From positions 1 to 6,486 of the forward strand of contig WFNQ01000167.1 in NCBI GenBank assembly GCA_015488565.1: a stretch of 6,486 nt of DNA, read 5' to 3'. Position 1 is the first letter of the stretch. Each line of letters opens with the position of its first letter. The notes beneath the pieces were generated by a model. That model was not told where the DNA came from. It did not search any database and worked only from the letters and a program-made list of their open reading frames with translations. Shown here piece by piece: positions 1 to 5,045 of the stretch. Made by a program: the position numbers and the translations under genes. The stretch comes from Thiomicrorhabdus sp. Its GTDB lineage: Bacteria; Pseudomonadota; Gammaproteobacteria; Thiomicrospirales; Thiomicrospiraceae.

Positions 1-749
1 GATTGGTTGGTTACGGCATTCAACTCATGCTCTTTAAATTAAGTGACTCTTTTTTCTCCCCCCCCCTCTCTCAAATAATGCTAATCACACTCACCGCCAT
101 ACTAAGTTCAACGCTCATTGCACACAGAATGCTGCATGACAGTGTATTGGCATTAATTCAAACAAACACACCTCAAAAAGCACTTAAACATCTGGTAAGC
201 CGTGATACTGACACCCTAAATAACAGCGATTGCTACAAGGCAGGCATTGAATCCTATGCCGAAAACCTAAGCGATGGCGTCATTGCCCCACTGTTTTATC
301 TACTGCTATTTGGGCTACCGGGGATACTGCTCTACAAAGCCATTAATACATTAGATTCGATGGTTGGGTACCGTACAGAACGCTACGAAAAATTTGGGAA
401 ATATGCCGCTAAACTGGACGATATCGTTAACTGGATTCCTGCCCGACTCACCGCGATTCTCATTAGAATTGTCTATTTTAACGGGCGTTTTTGGGACTTT
501 TACACCCAAGGAAAACAACACGACAGCCCCAATTCTGGCCACCCCATTACCGCCATGGCGCTCAATATCAATGTCCAGCTTGGTGGCGACACAAGTTACT
601 TTGGCAAGCTTAAACCCAAACCTAAGTTCGGCAGAGAAAACAGCCCAAAAATCATTAAAAAACAGCATGTTAGACAGTGCTTACAACACCGTTTAAAAGT
701 GGATCTTGCCATTTACTGCCTGCTTATATTCGCTATTTTTTTCCATTAA
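1..749 (+). CDS. cbiB: Adenosylcobinamide-phosphate synthase CbiB (CobD), 5' truncated by window edge
   Basis: This inner-membrane enzyme of adenosylcobalamin synthesis joins adenosylcobyric acid to (R)-1-amino-2-propanol or its phosphate, giving adenosylcobinamide (phosphate). The frame is open at the left edge; 248 residues are visible and the family is usually about 310-320 long, so roughly 60-75 N-terminal residues are missing. The core family block is clear: an ESYAENLSDGVIAPLFY stretch, then a GLPG turn, AINTLDSMVGYR, a YxxFGxxAAxLDD segment and NWIPARLTA. A later SGHPITAMA segment is also typical, and hydrophobic stretches at the start, middle and extreme C-terminus fit a multi-spanning membrane protein. 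A run of nine C lies in the frame near the left edge, with the family motifs intact after it. No terminator is seen between its TAA stop and the next gene. The identity is firm; the true start lies outside the window. Confidence 0.95.
   Translation, partial: LVGYGIQLMLFKLSDSFFSPPLSQIMLITLTAILSSTLIAHRMLHDSVLALIQTNTPQKALKHLVSRDTDTLNNSDCYKAGIESYAENLSDGVIAPLFYLLLFGLPGILLYKAINTLDSMVGYRTERYEKFGKYAAKLDDIVNWIPARLTAILIRIVYFNGRFWDFYTQGKQHDSPNSGHPITAMALNINVQLGGDTSYFGKLKPKPKFGRENSPKIIKKQHVRQCLQHRLKVDLAIYCLLIFAIFFH
58..66 (+). repeat. C9 homopolymer inside cbiB
   Basis: Nine consecutive C residues encode part of a Phe-Phe-Ser-Pro-Pro-Leu stretch of CbiB. The reading frame and all family motifs downstream are intact with nine C. 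A one-base slip would shift the frame, so the tract is either a slippage-prone site or a place where a sequencing error would matter. Confidence 0.9.
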
Positions 750-768
750 AAACCAATAAGACTATGAT
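740..768 (+). promoter_or_regulatory. Possible sigma70 promoter for the PEP-CTERM gene
   Basis: TATGAT at 763-768 resembles a -10 box (5 of 6 to TATAAT). A weak TTTCCA at 740-745 sits 17 bases upstream as a -35. The site overlaps the end of cbiB and would give a leader of about 60 bases. The region is AT-rich, so chance matches are likely. I looked for a sigma54 -24/-12 pair, which drives some PEP-CTERM genes, and found none. Confidence 0.3.
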
Positions 769-823
769 ATAGTACGCAACAACTAAGAAAAATCACAATC
801 CAATCAAGTATAAATTACTATCT

Positions 824-834
824 GAGGTATCCTC
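824..834 (+). promoter_or_regulatory. Shine-Dalgarno of the PEP-CTERM gene inside a mini-hairpin
   Basis: GAGG at 824-827 is the Shine-Dalgarno, 8 bases before the ATG at 836. It is followed by TAT and then its exact complement CCTC at 831-834. The mRNA could therefore fold a 4-bp stem with a 3-base loop that pairs the whole ribosome-binding core. The stem is short, so any damping of translation would be modest. Confidence 0.5.
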
Positions 835-835
835 C

Positions 836-1483
836 ATGAAAAAACTGTTAACGTTCTTTGCCGCTACACTCTTCGCCAGCTCGGCATTCTCGGCCACCAA
901 TCTTGCCAATATTACGGGATACAATATCAGTGGTTCCTATCCTACGGGTACATTAAATCTAGAGCATTCCTACACAGGAACAATAAGCAATGGATTTCTT
1001 CCTGGTATATTCAGCTACAATGGAGGAACAGGAACGCTTGCTGATGGTGACATTCAAACAGCGGATATTGGTCATTTAATATATGGAAATGGAGCCTCCA
1101 TTACTCTATTTTTAGATGATGACTACTACATTGATGACGTTTCTTTTTTCAGTGCATTAGGCCAAAATAGTTCACTGGAATCCGCAACTATTAATGGCGA
1201 AGCCGTTACCAGTACGCCCTTTGGCCAAATCTTTTTTAACAAGCCTCAGGATGATTTATTTGATCTATCAGGGACAGCACTTGAACACGTCGCCACCAAC
1301 CAGATCACGCTATCCAACTTTGGTTTCAAAGCTTACACACCTAAAGTATTTACCTTAAGTGAAATTCAAGTCACAGGCACACTGGTCTCAGCAGTGCCTG
1401 AACCTTCAACCTATGCGTTAATGTTAGGTGGGCTAGGCTTAATTGGCTTTATGGCGGCAAGACGTCGCCGTCACCTGGTTTAG
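836..1483 (+). CDS. PEP-CTERM sorting domain protein, secreted, function unknown
   Basis: This 215-residue protein is exported and probably processed by an exosortase. Residues 1-20 form a Sec signal peptide (MKK, hydrophobic core, SAFSA, with likely cleavage before Thr21). The C-terminal tail from residue 187 is a textbook PEP-CTERM signal: VPEPSTYAL, a Gly/Leu-rich membrane segment (about 194-208) and a basic end ARRRR. The mature part (about 21-186) is rich in Gly, Ser, Thr and Asn, has no cysteine and looks like a beta-rich surface or matrix protein. I recognise no enzymatic motif. Members of this class are anchored, released or incorporated into extracellular polysaccharide in exosortase-bearing bacteria, and the exosortase is usually encoded elsewhere, as it must be here. 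The ATG at 836 follows a GAGG Shine-Dalgarno and directly begins the signal peptide. It lies between two B12 genes without an obvious functional link. Confidence 0.92.
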   Translation: MKKLLTFFAATLFASSAFSATNLANITGYNISGSYPTGTLNLEHSYTGTISNGFLPGIFSYNGGTGTLADGDIQTADIGHLIYGNGASITLFLDDDYYIDDVSFFSALGQNSSLESATINGEAVTSTPFGQIFFNKPQDDLFDLSGTALEHVATNQITLSNFGFKAYTPKVFTLSEIQVTGTLVSAVPEPSTYALMLGGLGLIGFMAARRRRHLV

Positions 1484-1497
1484 AAACCTCTCAAAAC

Positions 1498-1545
1498 AGG
1501 CTTATAAAAAGGTAAAATATCCTCTATTTTATCCTTTATAAGCCT
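1498..1545 (+). repeat. Long imperfect inverted repeat (hairpin) between the PEP-CTERM gene and btuF
   Basis: The outer arms AGGCTTATAAA (1498-1508) and TTTATAAGCCT (1535-1545) are perfect complements over 11 bp. The pairing continues with GG (1511-1512) to CC (1533-1534) and TAAAATA (1513-1519) to TATTTTA (1525-1531), around a 5-base loop. That gives 20 bp with two bulged A on the left (1509-1510) and one bulged T on the right (1532). Its position just after a stop codon suggests a terminator or mRNA 3' end for the PEP-CTERM gene. There is no T-run after it on the plus strand, and only TTTT after one base on the minus strand, so it is not a canonical intrinsic terminator. It ends 6 bases before the btuF ATG. 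Confidence 0.7.
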
Positions 1546-1551
1546 CTCTAA

Positions 1552-2511
1552 ATGCACCCACTAAATTCTATCCCCCCCCTACCCAAAAAACAAAATACCG
1601 TCACATTCATTCAAATTATTTTTATCATCAATACCATTACACTGATTTTTTTATTACTTATCCCAAAACTCATTTGGGCAAATACCGCTTTATCCCAGAC
1701 TGAATCTCAACCCTACCAACGTATTATTTCACTCGCACCGCACATTACCGAAATGCTTTATTCGGCAGGCGCAGGAGATCAAATTGTGGGCGTGGTTTCC
1801 TATTCCGACTACCCCAAAGATGCTCTCAGCAAACCCATTATTGGGGGCTACAACGCCATCAATTTAGAAAAAATTATTCAACTCAATCCCGATTTAATTC
1901 TGGGATGGACATCAGGTAATCGACCACAAGACATCAAACGACTTAAAGAGCTCGGTTTTAACGTACAACTATTTGAGGTAACTCAACTCGAAGACATTCC
2001 CAATCGAATTGAGGCACTCGGGCAACTGACGGGCAACCCAACCCAAGCACAGCAAACCGCACAAACGTTACGAAGCACCCTAACGCACATACGACAAACC
2101 TATCAAAATCGCCCCCCCGTAACCAGTTTTTACCAAATATGGCACCAACCCATAATTACCATGAATGGCGATCAATTCATTAGCCAAGCCATTGCCGCCT
2201 GTGGTGCAAAAAATATCTATGAAGACCTGCCTAAACTCACTGCGACTATTGGGTTAGAAAGTCTCTTTAAACGTAACCCGCAAGTTTTTTTACTGGGTGG
2301 ACAAGCCAGCTTTCAACAGGATTGGCTTACCTTTTGGCAACAATACCCAAATCTTCAAGCCGTTAAAAACCAACAAATCTATCTACTGAATAACAGCCAC
2401 TATCAACGCCCAACCGCAAGGCTTATTCACGCCCTTGAACCACTCTGCCAAATCATCGACCAAGCCAGACAACACTACTTAACCATGACACCTTTACACA
2501 ATAAGGAATAA
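1552..2511 (+). CDS. btuF: BtuF-like periplasmic cobalamin (corrinoid) binding protein of an ABC transporter
   Basis: This 319-residue protein should bind vitamin B12 or another corrinoid in the periplasm and deliver it to a BtuCD-type ABC importer. Residues 17-42 form a long hydrophobic signal segment, with likely cleavage after Trp42-Ala43. The mature part follows the BtuF pattern: RIISLAPHITEML, GVVSYSDYP (81-88), INLEKIIQLNPDLILGW, CGAKNIYED and a C-terminal RLIHALEPLC helix. Glu106 and Glu236 align with E. coli BtuF Glu72 and Glu202, which dock on BtuC. Cys217 and Cys299 align with its disulfide pair. Haem or siderophore binding proteins share the fold but lack the SYSDYP pattern. The ATG has no Shine-Dalgarno and follows a hairpin by 6 bases, yet no better in-frame start exists before the signal segment. 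btuC and btuD are not adjacent. mtfA follows after 4 bases. Confidence 0.9.
   Translation: MHPLNSIPPLPKKQNTVTFIQIIFIINTITLIFLLLIPKLIWANTALSQTESQPYQRIISLAPHITEMLYSAGAGDQIVGVVSYSDYPKDALSKPIIGGYNAINLEKIIQLNPDLILGWTSGNRPQDIKRLKELGFNVQLFEVTQLEDIPNRIEALGQLTGNPTQAQQTAQTLRSTLTHIRQTYQNRPPVTSFYQIWHQPIITMNGDQFISQAIAACGAKNIYEDLPKLTATIGLESLFKRNPQVFLLGGQASFQQDWLTFWQQYPNLQAVKNQQIYLLNNSHYQRPTARLIHALEPLCQIIDQARQHYLTMTPLHNKE
1572..1579 (+). repeat. C8 homopolymer in the btuF signal-peptide N-region
   Basis: Eight consecutive C lie 18 bases after the first base of the btuF ATG, encoding part of the Ile-Pro-Pro-Leu-Pro stretch. A slip here would shift the frame immediately after initiation and abolish BtuF, so the position suits on/off switching. 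It could equally be a chance CCC-proline tract. Confidence 0.85.
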
Positions 2512-2515
2512 CAAA

Positions 2516-3304
2516 ATGGGTTTTATTACAAAAATAAATCGATTTTTATTACAGCGCACCGTACGAAAAAGCAAAATACCACTCAAAATTTGGCACCAAT
2601 CCATCGCTCAAATGCCTTTAATGCAACGCTATACCAATCGTCAAAAAATGCAGCTACGATTACTTGCGGGTCAGGTGTTAAACCAAAAAAGTATTCAGCC
2701 TGTTAATGGGTTTTATTTAAACGATATCATGCGAATAACCATTGCCACGCAGGCGGCTATCCTACTGTTTGGGTTCGAAAACCCAGAACAAGACAGTGGA
2801 TTAACATGGATTCGTAATTGGCAACACATTTTGGTCTACCCTACGCCTTTTCATAATGGACGAAAAACCACCTTTAATACACAAGGGCTTATGGGTAGTT
2901 GGGGAGGATTTGAATCGGGTGAAACGCACTATCAAGGCGGTATTATCATTAATTGGCAAGATGACCAACCACACCCGTTACGCAAACACGCCAACCAAGT
3001 ATTACTGCATGAGATGGCGCATAAATTAGATATGCTCGACGGAGACACCAATGGCCACCCCCCTTTGCATTCCAATATGAGTCAACAAGTTTGGTTTGAT
3101 GTATTTTCTCAAGCTTTTGAACAACTCAATGCGCAACTTAATCATGGTATAAAAACAACCATTAATCCTTACGCAGCCACCAACCCCGCGGAGTTTTTTG
3201 CCGTGACAACTGAATATTTCTTTGAAGCACCAAGGGTTTTAAAACGAGCTTTTCCTAACGTTTATCATCAATTAGCTCTGTTTTATCGACAGGATTTTTT
3301 ATAA
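2516..3304 (+). CDS. mtfA: MtfA-family zinc-dependent peptidase (M90)
   Basis: This is a cytosolic metallopeptidase of the MtfA family. In E. coli MtfA binds and inactivates the repressor Mlc (DgsA) and so affects glucose PTS expression; it also has peptidase activity. The 262-residue length matches the family. The zinc site is visible: HEMAHKLDMLDG contains HExxH at 165-169, and NPAEFFAVTTEYFF supplies the third ligand, Glu226. A GGFESGETHYQGG loop before the active site and the N-terminal helical region are also typical. The ATG at 2516 has AAGGA at 2503-2507, 8 bases upstream. That Shine-Dalgarno lies inside the last codons of btuF, and only 4 bases separate the two genes, so they are probably co-transcribed and may be translationally coupled. 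Whether this organism has an Mlc target is unknown; a substrate linked to B12 cannot be read from the sequence. Confidence 0.92.
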   Translation: MGFITKINRFLLQRTVRKSKIPLKIWHQSIAQMPLMQRYTNRQKMQLRLLAGQVLNQKSIQPVNGFYLNDIMRITIATQAAILLFGFENPEQDSGLTWIRNWQHILVYPTPFHNGRKTTFNTQGLMGSWGGFESGETHYQGGIIINWQDDQPHPLRKHANQVLLHEMAHKLDMLDGDTNGHPPLHSNMSQQVWFDVFSQAFEQLNAQLNHGIKTTINPYAATNPAEFFAVTTEYFFEAPRVLKRAFPNVYHQLALFYRQDFL

Positions 3305-3345
3305 AACTTATACCCAAATCACGCCGTCTATCAGTTGGATACCCA
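3305..3345. other. Convergent intergenic gap between mtfA and the permease
   Basis: These 41 bases separate the 3' ends of mtfA and the minus-strand permease. I see no strong hairpin followed by a T-run in either direction. The only inverted pair is AATCAC (3317-3322) with GTGATT (3350-3355), separated by 27 bases and extending into the permease stop region, which is too loose to call a terminator. Confidence 0.5.
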
Positions 3346-4638
3346 TCAAGTGATTCTCGGTTTCACTTCTCGTTTGGCTATTTTTTGCAATGCGACCTCT
3401 ATTGTTGCAGCGGCGACCACAAAGCCAATTAACACAACAACAATATGATCGGAGTGCTGACTGATATAGATTAATGCCAGCACCATCGCGACAAGGCTTA
3501 ATGCGGCGGCTATGATGACCAATATTTTAGAGGCGCCAGTTTGCTTTAACAGTTTTAAATGCCCTATGTGAGTCACCGCATGAATAAACAAAATGGAGAT
3601 GGAACCAATCGCGGCGATGTCGGATAAATCGAACAACAAAGACAATATGATGATTAATGCGCCACTGATTAACAATCCTTCCCGACTATGCGCAATGGGT
3701 TTACCAAATACGGCTGGTAACTCGCCGTCTTTGGCTAATTGATAGGTTACATTTGTTACGGCGTATAAGTTGGCATTAATCGCCGATGCGGTGGCGATTA
3801 ATGCGGTAATTGCCACCACGGTAAATCCTACCTGCCCAAAGATAGGCAGCGCTGCTTCGGCTAAAGCAAAGTCTTTGGCGGCGATGACTTTATCGGTAGG
3901 CAAGTTACCAAATACCGCAATTGCAATCGCCACATACAAAACCATCACCAGTAAAATCGCGGTCATAATGGCTCGGGGTAACGTTTTAGCAGGATCAGGC
4001 ATATCTTCTGCGGTATTGGTAATCACTCGAAACCCTTCGTAAGCAAAAAAAGTAATGGCCAAGCTAAAGAAAACATCTCCTACGGGTGGATAGGTACTGG
4101 GCGATAACAAAACGGGATTAAGGTATGTGATGCCAGCAATCGCCAACCCACATAACACCGCAAACTTAATCGCAACGGTAGCTTTCTCCCAAATCGCGAC
4201 ATCCTTTGCTCCTTTTAAGTTAATCAAAACAAAAAACAACACAATCCCAATGGAAAAATAGTGGTGCCATAAAAGGGAAAAATCCGCCGGTAAAAAGGTA
4301 ACGGCATAATTACCAAATGCTTTGGCGATTAAACTTAACGAGACGATGGCTGAAAAATAAAGCATGATGCTCATCGTTCCAGTAAAGAATCCAATGCCAT
4401 ACGCTTGAGAGAGGTATTCCACAATCCCCCCCGAAGACGGATAACGCGCACCAAGCTTTCCTAACGAATAGCCACTAAACAGTGCAATAATGCCACCGAT
4501 AATAAACGAGATATAAACGGCACTGCCTGAAATAGCACTGGCTTCGCCCAGTAAAGCAAAAATACCTGCCCCCACCATCGCACCAATACCCATCGCTACA
4601 GCAGACCAAAAGCCAATCGGTTTTTTTGATTTATGCAT
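3346..4638 (-). CDS. APC-superfamily amino-acid permease
   Basis: This inner-membrane secondary transporter of 430 residues probably imports amino acids with protons. The first membrane helix carries the family signature GIGAMVGAGIFAL (17-29), with the helix-breaking glycines that bind substrate carboxyl and amino groups. AYEGFRVITNTAEDMPDPAKTLPRAI (199-224, interrupted here only by description) matches the conserved helix-6 and following loop region, and SAINANLYAVTNVTYQLAKDG (285-305) the helix-8 region. Hydrophobicity suggests 12 membrane segments. The substrate cannot be told from sequence alone. The frame is open up to a TTG at 4716, but the ATG at 4638 is the better start because AAGGTG lies 7 bases before it and the protein then begins MHKSKKPIGFW, normal for the family. 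It converges on mtfA and diverges from the iron receptor gene, so it is probably transcribed alone. Confidence 0.9.
   Translation of the reverse strand: MHKSKKPIGFWSAVAMGIGAMVGAGIFALLGEASAISGSAVYISFIIGGIIALFSGYSLGKLGARYPSSGGIVEYLSQAYGIGFFTGTMSIMLYFSAIVSLSLIAKAFGNYAVTFLPADFSLLWHHYFSIGIVLFFVLINLKGAKDVAIWEKATVAIKFAVLCGLAIAGITYLNPVLLSPSTYPPVGDVFFSLAITFFAYEGFRVITNTAEDMPDPAKTLPRAIMTAILLVMVLYVAIAIAVFGNLPTDKVIAAKDFALAEAALPIFGQVGFTVVAITALIATASAINANLYAVTNVTYQLAKDGELPAVFGKPIAHSREGLLISGALIIILSLLFDLSDIAAIGSISILFIHAVTHIGHLKLLKQTGASKILVIIAAALSLVAMVLALIYISQHSDHIVVVLIGFVVAAATIEVALQKIAKREVKPRIT
4426..4432 (+). repeat. C7 tract (G7 in the permease coding strand)
   Basis: Seven consecutive C on the plus strand fall inside the permease and encode the glycines of its SSGGIVEY stretch. 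The frame is intact. This is one of five plus-strand C-runs of six or more in the window. Confidence 0.85.
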
Positions 4639-4645
4639 GTAAATA

Positions 4646-4651
4646 CACCTT
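4646..4651 (-). promoter_or_regulatory. Shine-Dalgarno that sets the permease start
   Basis: Read on the minus strand this is AAGGTG, 7 bases before the ATG at 4638. It supports that ATG over the TTG at 4716, which would add 26 residues that do not look like an APC N-terminus. Confidence 0.8.
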
Positions 4652-4732
4652 TTTAAATTTATTGAGATCTTTGCTCGTGAGTATGGCGAGAGAAAAAATA
4701 GCGTAACGCCTGCCAACTACCTTAATAAAACA

Positions 4733-4762
4733 ATGATAATTAAAGCATTTTTAATCCGTCAA
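4733..4762 (-). promoter_or_regulatory. Probable sigma70 promoter of the permease
   Basis: On the minus strand TTGACG (4762-4757) and TATCAT (4738-4733) each match the -35 and -10 consensus at 5 of 6 positions, with an 18-base spacer. Transcription would start near 4726 and leave an untranslated leader of roughly 90 bases. The promoter also lies upstream of the TTG at 4716, so it does not by itself choose between the two starts. Confidence 0.55.
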
Positions 4763-4954
4763 CCCTCTTGTGCAACCTAAGTCTTTACATAGAAATATGA
4801 AAAATAATATAAGCATTTGGGTGCAAAGCTCTCTTGTTAAAGGAAGTTTTCTAAACCCGCTTTAAATCAACTATATACCCAAATTAATTATAAATGACAT
4901 ATTTCCTCCCTTTTCTATGCACAAACAACATTAAACGTAAGTACGCATCTTAAT
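4763..4954. other. AT-rich spacer between divergent promoters, no gene seen
   Basis: No open frame with a ribosome-binding site, no tRNA and no cobalamin riboswitch box is visible. A second possible plus-strand promoter exists: TTTACA (4784-4789) and TATAAG (4808-4813) with an 18-base spacer, each 5 of 6 to consensus. In such AT-rich DNA it may be a chance match. An 11-base sequence, TATACCCAAAT at 4874-4884, recurs exactly at 3309-3319. Confidence 0.5.
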
Positions 4955-4973
4955 GATTACGATTCTCATTTAC
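4955..4973 (+). promoter_or_regulatory. Fur-box-like operator of the TonB-dependent receptor
   Basis: The 19 bases starting GATTACGATTCTCATT match the classical Fur consensus at 13 of 19 positions by my count, including the intact central GAT and CATT elements. The site overlaps the -35 element at 4969-4974, where bound Fe-Fur would block RNA polymerase. This agrees with the downstream gene being an iron-chelate receptor. Confidence 0.65.
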
Positions 4974-4996
4974 ATTTAACAAAAAATCTCTATAAT
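4969..4996 (+). promoter_or_regulatory. Sigma70 promoter of the TonB-dependent receptor
   Basis: TTTACA at 4969-4974 (5 of 6) and a perfect TATAAT at 4991-4996 are separated by 16 bases. Transcription would begin near 5003, giving a leader of about 43 bases with AGGA at 5034-5037 before the ATG at 5046. This is the strongest promoter match in the window. Confidence 0.75.
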
Positions 4997-5045
4997 GACC
5001 ATCAAACAGTTAAAAAACTCTTACCTTAACCATAGGAACTTAAAC

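Noticed and set aside
351..696. Overlapping open frames on both strands inside cbiB
   Set aside because: They are shadows of the well-supported CbiB frame, with no recognisable protein features or ribosome sites of their own.
750..835. Cobalamin riboswitch between cbiB and the next gene
   Set aside because: The gap is too short, and no B12-box-like GCCACTG element is present here or upstream of btuF.
3770..4042. Plus-strand open frame of 90 codons inside the permease
   Set aside because: It is antisense to conserved APC permease motifs, and its low-complexity Ala/Ile/Val composition is what the complement of a membrane protein produces.
4693..4710. Terminator-like GGCG-TTA-CGCT mini-hairpin followed by T6 in the permease leader (minus strand), possible attenuator
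   Set aside because: The stem has only three Watson-Crick pairs plus one G-U, too weak for termination, and no leader peptide or alternative fold is visible.
4639..4716. N-terminal extension of the permease from a TTG at 4716
   Set aside because: The ATG at 4638 has a good Shine-Dalgarno and begins a normal APC N-terminus; the extra 26 residues do not resemble the family.
4735..4753. Second Fur-like site, GATAAT followed by AT-rich sequence near the permease promoter
   Set aside because: Only the first hexamer fits; about 11 of 19 positions match and the second half lacks CATTATC.
4891..4950. 19-codon open frame starting at an ATG in the intergenic region
   Set aside because: It has no Shine-Dalgarno, no recognisable composition, and is of a length expected by chance.
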